Assembly: GCA_009841145.1 (NCBI GenBank)
Contig: VXMJ01000026.1
Location: forward strand, 124,001 to 188,000
Direction: 5' to 3'
DNA from: Caldilineaceae bacterium SB0661_bin_34
GTDB taxonomy: Bacteria; Chloroflexota; Anaerolineae; Caldilineales; Caldilineaceae
Length of the DNA: 64,000 nt
Below the pieces are notes generated by a model, which had not been told where the DNA came from, did no database searches, and saw only the letters and a list, made by a program, of their open reading frames with translations. The translations under genes and the position numbers were made by a program. Shown piece by piece: positions 10,238 to 18,421 of the stretch; within the stretch, counting starts at the first letter, position 1, and each line of letters begins with the position of its first letter.

Positions 10238-10300
10238 CACAGGGGAACTCGGCTTTGGTATCGGACAGAAGCTGCGGTCCCGGAAGGCGCAGCCCAACGA

Positions 10301-11734
10301 TCAGCAGGTGGACGGGCTGTCCAGAATGGATTCCAACCGTCCCTGCATGGACCACGGCCCCGCCCAACTGATCCGTGCGTTCACCATGCAGCCCGTCAGG
10401 TCCTGCTCGTGTTCCACGAATACCAGCCGATTCTGGCGGGTGCGCCCGAGCCACCGGCCCTTGTGGCGGCGTTCAATCAGCAATTCCACCGAATCGCCGA
10501 GTTGGCGGCGGTTCTTGCGCAGGCAGATGTCGCGCATCAGGGAGTCCAGGCGGGCATGCCGCTCGCGCTTCACGGAATCGGGAACATCGTCCTCCATCCG
10601 ACGGTCGCTGACCGTGCCCGGCCGGGAACTGTACCGGGCAAGGTGTGCCTTTTCCGGCTGCAGATCGCGCAGGAGGGCCTCCGTGTCTCGAAACTGACTG
10701 TCCGTCTCCCCGCAGAATCCCACAATGATGTCGGTGTGGATGCTGCAGTCCGGCAGTTTGGCTCGGATGTGTCTAATCAGGTCGCGATACTCCTCCTGCG
10801 TATAGCCGCGTCGCATTTTGCGCAGGACGTCGTTGTTGCCGGCCTGGGCCGGTACCTCGATTTGCTCGCACACCTTGGGCAGATCGCGTACGGTATCCAG
10901 GATGCGATCCGACAGGTAGGTTGGATGGCTGGTCAGGAAGCGAATACGCCACAGGTCGGGAATGTCGTGGATCGTACGCAGCAGGTCGGCAAGGTCCGGC
11001 ACCTTGGAATTCGACAGGCCTCCATGCACCGGAACCTGTCCGCTGTGGCCCAGGGGTCCGCGCAGGTCGTAGCCGTACCGATCCACGATCTGACCCAAGA
11101 GTGTTACTTCGCGGGCACCTTGGCGCACCCGGAGTTCCACTTCCCTGCGAATGTCCTCCAAGGACCGGCTGCGTTCGACGCCGCGCCGGAACGGGATGAT
11201 GCAGAAGGTGCAGGCATGGCTGCACCCGTACACCACTGGCACATAGGCGGTCACGCCTTCATGATGCAGGCTGTCCCCGCCCGAACGGCCGGGGACATTG
11301 TGGGTTTCGTCCGTGTCCTGCAGTGTGTGGCGCGCGGAGGTCAGGTCCCTGATCAGCGACTCCGAGTCCTGATTGATGGTGTCCTGCAGCAAATGGTTGA
11401 CCAGAGGCAGTGGTTCGCTGGGCGGCATGAACACGTCCACATGGGGAAACCGTTCGATGAGGGTGGGGGACGGATTGACTCCCACCATGCATCCCATCAG
11501 GGCCAGGGTCCGATCCGGTTGCCCCGACTTCCAGCCCTTGAGGGCGCCGAGTTTGCCCACCGCCTTGTTCTCAGCGCTTTGGCGAACCACACAGGTGTTC
11601 AGGACGACGACCTCGGCTTCATCCGGGTCGCGGGTCGCAGTGTAGCCAAGGTCGGTGAGCGCGTCGGCCACATGCTGGGAATCGGCCGTGTTCATCTGGC
11701 AACCGACCGTCCAGATGTGGAATTTCCTGTCCAT
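10301..11734 (-). CDS. miaB: tRNA-2-methylthio-N6-dimethylallyladenosine synthase
   Basis: A radical-SAM methylthiotransferase that converts i6A37 to ms2i6A37 in tRNAs reading UNN codons. The N-terminal MTTase domain holds its three cluster cysteines in WTVGCQMN, LNTCVVRQSAENK and LMGCMVG. The radical-SAM CxxxCxxC lies in YGCSHACTFCIIPFRRG. A TRAM-like C-terminus (about 410-477) ends the protein. The length of 477 fits the family. I start at ATG 11734 because GAGAGGA sits about 8 nt upstream and the family N-terminus begins here; the frame is open to 11797, which would overlap the SDR gene. A 48-60-residue insert around VNHLLQDTINQDSES to SLHHEG, before the radical-SAM motif, is larger than in E. 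coli MiaB. Confidence 0.93.
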   Translation of the reverse strand: MDRKFHIWTVGCQMNTADSQHVADALTDLGYTATRDPDEAEVVVLNTCVVRQSAENKAVGKLGALKGWKSGQPDRTLALMGCMVGVNPSPTLIERFPHVDVFMPPSEPLPLVNHLLQDTINQDSESLIRDLTSARHTLQDTDETHNVPGRSGGDSLHHEGVTAYVPVVYGCSHACTFCIIPFRRGVERSRSLEDIRREVELRVRQGAREVTLLGQIVDRYGYDLRGPLGHSGQVPVHGGLSNSKVPDLADLLRTIHDIPDLWRIRFLTSHPTYLSDRILDTVRDLPKVCEQIEVPAQAGNNDVLRKMRRGYTQEEYRDLIRHIRAKLPDCSIHTDIIVGFCGETDSQFRDTEALLRDLQPEKAHLARYSSRPGTVSDRRMEDDVPDSVKRERHARLDSLMRDICLRKNRRQLGDSVELLIERRHKGRWLGRTRQNRLVFVEHEQDLTGCMVNARISWAGPWSMQGRLESILDSPSTC

Positions 11735-11786
11735 TGCTGTCATTCCTCTCGGCCCGGTGGGGGCAGGCCCTTCGTCATCCGAATCC

Positions 11787-12557
11787 TTAGCGTACATCCG
11801 GGTCGGTGGGGTAGACGTCTATGTTTTCCAAACACACCCGATAAGGCAGCGAGACGGCAAACACGATGGTGTCCGCCACGTCCTCGGCTTGCAGCATCCG
11901 GTTCCTCAGCTCCTGGGGAGGGGGCTCAGGACGTCGATCCAGGATCGGCGTGGCACCAACCCCCGGGTTGACCAGAATTGCGCGGATGCCGAAGGGATTG
12001 CCTTCTTCGTTGGCAATGCGGTTGAGCGCCGCCATGCCCAACTTGCTGCTGCTGTACGCCACGCCGGCCAACAGGCTGGGGTAGTTCGCGGCCCGGGATG
12101 CGACGTTGACAATGCTGCCGCACCCAAGTTCGTGCATGCCGGGCATGACCAGTTTGGTCAACAGAAACGCCGCGTCCAGATTTACGGCCAGAACCGTTCG
12201 CCACTGGTCAAGACTGGTGTCGGCGTAACGGCGCGGAACGACGTTGGTGCCGGCATTGTTTACCAGGATTTCGATCGGACCCAGGTGGTTGGCGGCTTCC
12301 TCACAGGCAGCACCGAGGGCATCCGTGTCGGCCACATCCACCGGAATCGCCCGTACACTTCCACCCGCGGACTCGATCTCTCCAGCAAGTTGCTCCAGCG
12401 CGCTCGCCGTGCGTGCCATCATGGCCACCCGCACACCTCGGGCGGCCAGCGCCCGCGCGGTGGCCGCTCCGAAACCGCTGCTGGCCCCAGTGACAATTGC
12501 GGTCCTGTCTTGTAGGTTCAGCACGTTGTGGAGTCCGGCATCATCTCGCTGAAACAT
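11787..12557 (-). CDS. Short-chain dehydrogenase/reductase
   Basis: A classical SDR of 256 residues, an NAD(P)-dependent oxidoreductase of unknown substrate. The cofactor motif TGASSGFGAATARAL (TGxxxGxG), the NNAG motif (ILVNNAGTN) and the catalytic Ser-Tyr-Lys arrangement (NVASRAANYPSLLAGVAYSSSKLGM) are all present. VNPGVGATPI is the usual substrate-loop region. The C-terminus (IDVYPTDPDVR) resembles the YdfG/serine-dehydrogenase branch of SDRs. An in-frame TTG at 12620 would add 21 residues; ATG 12557 is preferred. It lies 52 nt upstream of miaB on the same strand. Confidence 0.88.
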   Translation of the reverse strand: MFQRDDAGLHNVLNLQDRTAIVTGASSGFGAATARALAARGVRVAMMARTASALEQLAGEIESAGGSVRAIPVDVADTDALGAACEEAANHLGPIEILVNNAGTNVVPRRYADTSLDQWRTVLAVNLDAAFLLTKLVMPGMHELGCGSIVNVASRAANYPSLLAGVAYSSSKLGMAALNRIANEEGNPFGIRAILVNPGVGATPILDRRPEPPPQELRNRMLQAEDVADTIVFAVSLPYRVCLENIDVYPTDPDVR

Positions 12558-12929
12558 CGCGGCAATTCGCGGGGAGGCGCGCCTGTTGAGGACGCTCCGG
12601 TACAGGTTTGCCGGACGCAATCGACCGTATGATACATTTTGCTGCGGCGAATTGCCGGCCGTCGGTGCTTGGTTGCGGGCGCGTTGTTTGTCCTTGAATC
12701 CACATGCTCAACGTTGCTTCGTCTCTGCACGGGGGGACCGAAACCCATTCGTGGAAGCGGACTGCCTCTTCCCGACTTGCGTCGTCGGCAAGGGTCGGGT
12801 TGCGATATGCCCACGGTTTGCCCGGACGCGTGCACGCATGTCCTGCATGCTGACCGCATGGCGTTTGACGCCAACCGAGTCGGCGCGCACCTTACAAGGT
12901 CCTGAAACTGCCAGGCCAAAGGAACCCCC
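12558..12929. other. Intergenic region between divergent SDR and HAD genes
   Basis: A 372-nt stretch between the SDR start (minus) and the HAD start (plus). I see no conserved protein, tRNA or structured RNA. A TATGAT at 12628-12633 resembles a -10 element on the plus strand but lacks a convincing -35. AAAGGA at about 12916-12921 is the ribosome-binding site of the HAD gene. Promoters for both directions must lie here, but I cannot place them. Confidence 0.5.
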
Positions 12930-13880
12930 ATGGCCCGAGTGCTGGCCGCTGACATCACCCCTCCCCGGCGCGTTGACAGTCTGATTTTCGATGTCGATGG
13001 TGTTCTGTGGGACACCACCGGGAGCTACGATCCCGCGATTGTCCAGACCATCGACCTGTTGGCGAAACACATGGGCCGCGACGACCTGTCTGGTCAGGTT
13101 GGAGAATCCGATCTGCGTGCGATGAGGCTGGCCGGCGGGTTGAACAGCGACTGGGACCTCACCTATGTCGTTCTGGTTGCGCTGTTGGCCGGTTGGAAGG
13201 ATCTGGGTGCGGCGGCCGCGGCGACACGCGGAAGGGGCCGTGTCTGGGCTGAGGAGCAACGTGGATTCGGCGCAAACCTGGAATTCGAACTGCTGCAGTA
13301 CTGGTTCGACCTTGTGTATTGGGGCAGCGAACGCATCGGCGGCGTGCTGGACACCCCCCCGTTCCACGTCGTAGACCTACCGGGCACCTGGCATGCCGAA
13401 CGCCCCTTGGTGACCGCGTCCCTGCTGGATAGCCTTCGGCTTTTGGGAATCGATGCCATGGGCATCGCTACCGGACGGCCCTTGATCGAATTGCAGACCG
13501 TGCTGGACAATGGGCCGTTGCTCGACTACATCGACTTTGACTGCATGTGCCGTGGCGACATACTGAAAAAACCCGATCCGGCTGTTGTGTCATGGTGCGT
13601 GGATCGCATGCGATCCCGCCTCCCTGCACAGCGCGCCCGCGCATTGACCATTCTGTACTCCGGCGACACGCGGGACGATCTGGATCTGGTACTCAACTAC
13701 GACCGATGGGACGCGCGGGAACCATCCGCGTCCTTGTGGATTGGCGCGGTCAGCGTCGTACCCGAATCGGAGTTCGGGTTGTTTCTAGAGGCCGGGGCGG
13801 CCGCCTGCATCGACCACGTTTCAGAATTGCCTGCCGTCGTTCAGGAATTCCAAGTCCGTACAGGAACCCTACATGAGTGA
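12930..13880 (+). CDS. HAD-superfamily phosphatase-like protein
   Basis: A 316-residue HAD hydrolase. Motif I is LIFDVDGVLWDTTGSY (nucleophile Asp and acid/base Asp two residues on). The motif II/III region includes GIATGRPLIELQTVL and KKPDPAVV, and ILYSGDTRDDLDLVLNY is motif IV. An alpha-helical cap insert (about residues 50-150) is unusually long. The DVDGVLxDxxxSY signature resembles a HAD subfamily known beside or fused to HisC-like aminotransferases, so a phosphorylated small-molecule substrate is plausible but unproven. The start is supported by AAAGGA 7-8 nt upstream. The last 8 nt overlap the CpXC gene, indicating translational coupling. Confidence 0.82.
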   Translation: MARVLAADITPPRRVDSLIFDVDGVLWDTTGSYDPAIVQTIDLLAKHMGRDDLSGQVGESDLRAMRLAGGLNSDWDLTYVVLVALLAGWKDLGAAAAATRGRGRVWAEEQRGFGANLEFELLQYWFDLVYWGSERIGGVLDTPPFHVVDLPGTWHAERPLVTASLLDSLRLLGIDAMGIATGRPLIELQTVLDNGPLLDYIDFDCMCRGDILKKPDPAVVSWCVDRMRSRLPAQRARALTILYSGDTRDDLDLVLNYDRWDAREPSASLWIGAVSVVPESEFGLFLEAGAAACIDHVSELPAVVQEFQVRTGTLHE

Positions 13881-15456
13881 CAGACTCATCATTCCCGGAC
13901 AACCCAGCGAACCTGCAGGGCCGGAACAACTGATTGTCCCCGGCGGCGGTTCACGGCCGCCAGAACCGGTGCCGTTATCGTCGGAGACGTCCCCTGCCGA
14001 CGTACCGGCATCCGAAACGGGTGGACAGCCAACGGGGGATTCGGCAGACAACAGAGGCGCGGCCGCCGGCTTGGAACAGGTTCAACAGTTCCTGAAGAGC
14101 CTGCGCTATCCCCCGAGCCAGGTCCAGTTGGATTGTCCGCAGTGCAGTGCCGGGGTAACATCGCTGGTCTTCCCAATCCAGGACTATGGAGCAAATCCGA
14201 CCCTACTCACAATGTTCCTGTCGGGTCAGCTCAACACCGCCCAATGCGGAAGCTGTGGCAATCAGCTGATGACCCAGTTTCCCGTGATGGTGCATTGGCC
14301 CCAACAGGAGTTTCTGGGGGTGGTCGTGCCGGAACAGGCCGGAGCCGCAAGCTCGCCGCAGGCTGTAATCGGCAGTTTGCAATCGACGTTCCTTGCCCGT
14401 GTGCCCGCGGGGGAACGCAAGGGCTACATGCTGGCCCCGCGCCAGTTCATGGCACTGGACCGCCTGCATGATGCCCTGTGGGAGTTTCAGGGTGTCACCC
14501 GTGAGATGCGGGAACACCGGGCGGCCGCCATGTCGTTGCTGCAGCGCATGTTGGGGGTCGCGGACGACACTTCCGCCCTGGCTGAACTCGCCCGGTCGGA
14601 ATCCACCCTGATCGATCGCGAGTTCCTGCTGCTGGCCATGCAATTGGGTTCGCAGGAGGCACCCGAGCAGCACGCAGGCTCGCCGTTGCAGCAGGTCATT
14701 TCCTGGCTGTCCGCCAACACGCAAGCCGGATTGGAAATCAAGCAGCAGCAGGACACGCTCCAGGACATCCTGCAACAACTTCAGGCCGGCATGGACAAGG
14801 AGGAGTTGGCGGCACGGCTGGTCCAACTGTGGACGGCCGGAGACGGTCAGGACGTGGTTCTGGCTCTGGTGCAGGCCGTACCGCAGCAGTTCGACTACGA
14901 GTTTTTGCTGGAACTGTCAACCCTCATCGAATTGGAAACCGATGCTCAGGTCAAGGAGAGTCTGGGCCGGATGCGGGAACAAATCGACGGCCAGATCAAG
15001 ATGATCCAGCAGCAGATGGCGACCCTGCAACAGAACGCCTACCAGGCCTGTGTGGCCATCGTTTCGGCCGCCCTGCAAAGCCAGGATCCCGCCGAGGTAC
15101 TCCGCCGGCAGAGCCGCATGCTGCGCGGGCCCTTCTTCAATGTCCTGATGAACATGATGGCCCAAGCCCAGAAGAATCAGGCACCGCAGGTGGTGAATCG
15201 CCTGCTCGAAATCCGGGACATTGCCCTCAATATCCAGGCGGAAGCCATGTCCGAGGAGGACCGGTTCCTCTTCACCCTAATCTCGGCCCGCACCGTGGGT
15301 GAAACGCGTGCGGCGATGGAGCGACACGGCGACTTGATCAGCGATTCGTTGCTCGAGAAGCTCGATACGATGGCCAAGGAGCTCGGCGAGAACGACATGG
15401 ATGTCCAGGCCCGCAAAATTCGCTCATTGCGCAATGAGCTTGTGCTGAGGCGCTGA
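13873..15456 (+). CDS. CpXC-domain protein with long helical C-terminus
   Basis: A 527-residue protein. Residues 1-75 are a Pro/Gly/Ser-rich disordered leader. Residues about 80-165 form a zinc-ribbon-like CpXC domain with the pairs CPQC and CGSC, a domain of unknown function found in several bacterial phyla. The rest (about 170-527) is helical, rich in Gln, Leu and Glu and probably coiled-coil (IKQQQDTLQDILQQLQAG). No signal peptide or membrane helix is seen. AGGAA precedes the ATG, which overlaps the upstream HAD gene. The function is unknown; the zinc ribbon and coiled coil suggest a binding or scaffold role. Confidence 0.8.
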   Translation: MSDRLIIPGQPSEPAGPEQLIVPGGGSRPPEPVPLSSETSPADVPASETGGQPTGDSADNRGAAAGLEQVQQFLKSLRYPPSQVQLDCPQCSAGVTSLVFPIQDYGANPTLLTMFLSGQLNTAQCGSCGNQLMTQFPVMVHWPQQEFLGVVVPEQAGAASSPQAVIGSLQSTFLARVPAGERKGYMLAPRQFMALDRLHDALWEFQGVTREMREHRAAAMSLLQRMLGVADDTSALAELARSESTLIDREFLLLAMQLGSQEAPEQHAGSPLQQVISWLSANTQAGLEIKQQQDTLQDILQQLQAGMDKEELAARLVQLWTAGDGQDVVLALVQAVPQQFDYEFLLELSTLIELETDAQVKESLGRMREQIDGQIKMIQQQMATLQQNAYQACVAIVSAALQSQDPAEVLRRQSRMLRGPFFNVLMNMMAQAQKNQAPQVVNRLLEIRDIALNIQAEAMSEEDRFLFTLISARTVGETRAAMERHGDLISDSLLEKLDTMAKELGENDMDVQARKIRSLRNELVLRR

Positions 15457-15559
15457 TTTGCTTTAGGCGGATCAAGCCGGGCACCGGTGAGAATTCGGAC
15501 CATACCTTGCTCTTTGGATCGTCCACCACTCCGATTGCGCGGTCAAGGAGTTGCTCGTT

Positions 15560-16810
15560 ATGACCTCGTCTGCCTGGCTCAAGGGTGAAATCGTAACCAC
15601 CGGAACCGAGATTCTGCTCGGTGAGACGGTTGACACCAACGCGTCCTGGATTGCCCAGCAGTTGAACGCGGTCGGCATCAACCTGTACTACAAGAGTACA
15701 GTCGGCGACAACATCGGAAGGGTGACCGAAGTGTTGCAACGGTGTATTGCCCGGAGCGATGTGGTCATCGTGACCGGCGGCCTGGGGCCCACGGCAGACG
15801 ACATCACTCGCGATGCCATCGCCTTGGCGGTGGGTGACGAACTGGTTCTTGACCAGGCAACAGTGGAGGCGTTGCAGGCCCGATTCTCGAACTGGGGTAC
15901 GCGGATGACGGCGAACAATCAACAGCAGGCACTGATTCCCGCCACCGCGACCATCGTGCCCAACCCTGTCGGAACCGCTCCGGGCTTTCGGGTTGCCAGA
16001 GGGAACTGCACGATTTTCGCACTGCCGGGGGTTCCGCGCGAAATGAAGCGCATGATGGCCGACAGCGTTTTGCCCTGGCTTTCGGAACGGACGGGCGGAA
16101 CAGGAGTCATTCATGTGCGGACCCTGAGGACAATCGGAATCGGCGAGAGTGCAATCGACAGTGAAATCAGGGATCTGATGGCCGGCGAGAACCCGACGGT
16201 GGGGCTGGCCGCGCACACCGGGCAGGCTGACGTTCGATTGACGGCCCGTGGCCGGGACGCGGACGAGGCAGACCGTCTCCTGGACCAGATGGAAGAACAG
16301 GTTCGGAGTCGTCTGGGAGATCACATCTACAGCGGCATCAAGGGCCTGGACATCGCCAGACACATTGTCGAGTTGCTGGAGACCCACAACCAAACCCTTG
16401 CGTCGTTCGAACTTAACACTCAGGGCCGCATTGCGGAGCGTCTCCGATCGCACGAAGGCGATGCGGTGCTTGACGAACGGTGTCAAGGCGAAGAAGTAAG
16501 GTCCCGCGTCGCCGCGCTCCTGCCTCCAGCAGACGCGTCCGAAGCGGAGTATGAGCGGGCACTGGAAGCCATTGATCTGGTGCTGTCGGCTGCCTGTCCC
16601 GACAGCCTGCGCCTAACGGTCCTGGGAACAACCGGAGATGACCACGGTGTCTACCAGAACCGGAAAGGCCACACTTGGGTGCTACTGGGTGATCGACACG
16701 GAGAACACCGGGCCCGGTTCTCCTTTGGTGGCACGGATGAACTAACGGCGATCTGGATAGGCAACCGATGCTTTGATTTGGTCCGTCGATGGTTGTTGTC
16801 CCGTGCGTGA
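15560..16810 (+). CDS. cinA: CinA-like protein with degenerate deamidase domain
   Basis: A 416-residue CinA/COG1058-type protein. The N-terminal MoCF-like domain (about 1-170) is intact: EIVTTGTEILLGETVDTN, VIVTGGLGPTADDITRDA and FALPGVPREMKRMM. The KH-like middle (about 180-260) is also recognisable. The C-terminal region aligns with the nicotinamide-mononucleotide deamidase domain but has lost its signature: where PncC-type enzymes have AESCTGG, this protein reads FELNTQG, so the catalytic Ser is gone, and the glycine-rich second motif is replaced by LGTTGDDHG. It is probably only a pyrophosphatase or binding protein. The ATG is chosen because AAGGAG lies 9 nt upstream. Confidence 0.87.
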   Translation: MTSSAWLKGEIVTTGTEILLGETVDTNASWIAQQLNAVGINLYYKSTVGDNIGRVTEVLQRCIARSDVVIVTGGLGPTADDITRDAIALAVGDELVLDQATVEALQARFSNWGTRMTANNQQQALIPATATIVPNPVGTAPGFRVARGNCTIFALPGVPREMKRMMADSVLPWLSERTGGTGVIHVRTLRTIGIGESAIDSEIRDLMAGENPTVGLAAHTGQADVRLTARGRDADEADRLLDQMEEQVRSRLGDHIYSGIKGLDIARHIVELLETHNQTLASFELNTQGRIAERLRSHEGDAVLDERCQGEEVRSRVAALLPPADASEAEYERALEAIDLVLSAACPDSLRLTVLGTTGDDHGVYQNRKGHTWVLLGDRHGEHRARFSFGGTDELTAIWIGNRCFDLVRRWLLSRA

Positions 16811-17004
16811 AGAGGGTTATCCGGACCCTCGTCGCCGGTTCCTGGCAGATGTGCGTTTGATATCGACGGAAAACCGGAACGGACTCAAAACAGAGGAAAG
16901 TCCGAAGTTCAGGTAGTATCTGTCTACGGCCGAAGTACCATGCGGCCACGTCGTTGCACGCGGCCCCCCGCGGACCATGGGTTCAGGGGGGACCTCCATC
17001 CCCT

Positions 17005-18402
17005 GTGCGTGTTTTGTTGATCCGGACCTTGACGGTCTTTTGCACCGTCGCATTCTGTTTCGGTTTGGTGCGCTTTGCACCGGATCCCGGACAGCTGGAT
17101 GCTGCTGACCTCAATCCCATGCGCTTGCTGGAAGGTGTCACCGACTGGCAATCGCAGTGGTTGCCGTCCGGCAGAGGGGCTGTGCCCCGTTTGGGGGAGG
17201 CGGTCCCCGCGGCCGCCACGCCGACTGCAATCCGGATTCCCTCGGTGAACCTACCCTCCAATGGCCAGGCTGAACTCCCCAACCAACCACCTGACCCCGT
17301 AAAGGAAAACGGTACTCCGTCTGGTTCGGTCAGCATTCCATATTTTGAGCAGAGGGAACCGCCTGGCCAGAAAATCGACTTGGCCGAATCGCCGGCCCCG
17401 GCCAATGGCCGGCAGGATTCGGCGCGGGGACCGGCGGCGGCTCTGGATGTGCCCGAAATCGAAATCCCCATACGGGAAGAACCGGTCGAACCCAGGCCGA
17501 CACCTGCCGGACTCGGTCCCGCGTCACAGCCTCAAGAACCCCAAGTCCCCTTGGTACGGACCGGCAAGGGTATTCAAACCATTCTCGTGCTCGGCAGCGA
17601 CCAGCGCCCGAGTGACCCAACTTGGCGAACCGACGTGATCATGGTGGCCGTAATCAACAAGGAGTTGCCCAAGGTGGTGGTCGTCTCCATTCCACGGGAT
17701 ATGTGGGTTGAATCGACCGAGCCGGAGCTGGCCAGCAAAATCAACACATTCGATTACTGGGGCGAACAGTGGAAACCCGGTGGAGGTGCCGAACTGCTGG
17801 GCCGCGTCATCGATGAACAGTTCGGCATTCCGATCGATCTGTACGCGAAACTCAGGTTTGAAGGGTTTGTCCGGATTGTGGACAGCCTGGGTGGGATCGA
17901 CATCGATGTGCCCTGTGCCTTGTATGACATCAAACCGACGGAGAACATCTACCTCAACCTGCAACCGGGCCGCTACCACTTTGATGGCGCACAGACGCTG
18001 GCCTACGTGCGCAGCCGCGCGCAGGGAGGCGATTTGTCCCGGGTCGATCGCCAGCAACAGGTCCTGCTGGCCCTGCGCAGTCGCTTCCAGGTGCGCAAGC
18101 TTGTGTCCCAAATTCCGGCCCTCTACACTACTGTGAAAGATGCCGTGGACACCAACATCGGGCTTCTCAGCGCAATCCAGCTAGCGCGGTTGGCGTACGA
18201 CTTGGATGCGTCACAGGTCGAAATCGTGTCGCTGTCTCCGCAACGTCACATGGAGACCGGCTGGCAGCAGGGCATGCAGGTGTGGCTGCCGGTGTGGGAT
18301 GTGATCCGCGCGGACATCAGTGCGGCGCTCGACCGGGAGCCGGGAGGCCAGATGGGCGACCCGATCGTGGGTGCGACGGCGGCAGCCCCTGTCTGTCGCT
18401 GA
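17005..18402 (+). CDS. LytR-CpsA-Psr (LCP) family protein, membrane-anchored
   Basis: An LCP-family phosphotransferase candidate that would attach polyprenol-linked glycans to peptidoglycan or another envelope acceptor. A single N-terminal helix (VRVLLIRTLTVFCTVAF) anchors it. A Pro-rich stalk of about 150 residues follows, then the LCP domain (about 185-400): ILVLGSDQRP, TDVIMVAVI, VVVSIPRDMW, NTFDYWGEQW, FVRIVDSLGGIDIDVPC and YVRSRAQGGDLSRVDRQQ. The Arg/Asp residues of SIPRD and the RSR...R.DRQQ cluster are the catalytic and pyrophosphate-binding set. GTG 17005 sits at the helix; the frame is open to a TTG at 16954. It is the first of two tandem LCP genes. Confidence 0.88.
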   Translation: MRVLLIRTLTVFCTVAFCFGLVRFAPDPGQLDAADLNPMRLLEGVTDWQSQWLPSGRGAVPRLGEAVPAAATPTAIRIPSVNLPSNGQAELPNQPPDPVKENGTPSGSVSIPYFEQREPPGQKIDLAESPAPANGRQDSARGPAAALDVPEIEIPIREEPVEPRPTPAGLGPASQPQEPQVPLVRTGKGIQTILVLGSDQRPSDPTWRTDVIMVAVINKELPKVVVVSIPRDMWVESTEPELASKINTFDYWGEQWKPGGGAELLGRVIDEQFGIPIDLYAKLRFEGFVRIVDSLGGIDIDVPCALYDIKPTENIYLNLQPGRYHFDGAQTLAYVRSRAQGGDLSRVDRQQQVLLALRSRFQVRKLVSQIPALYTTVKDAVDTNIGLLSAIQLARLAYDLDASQVEIVSLSPQRHMETGWQQGMQVWLPVWDVIRADISAALDREPGGQMGDPIVGATAAAPVCR

Positions 18403-18421
18403 CCACCGCCTTCCAATCCGG

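Noticed and set aside
10205-11971. 588-codon frame antisense to miaB and the exchanger
   Set aside because: The opposite strand holds two well-supported genes; this frame has no family features.
16893-16903. GAGGAAAGTCC, the 5' conserved core of RNase P RNA
   Set aside because: Only 11 nt match. The matching 3' core (ACAGAA region) and room for a 350-nt RNA are absent before the LCP coding sequence.
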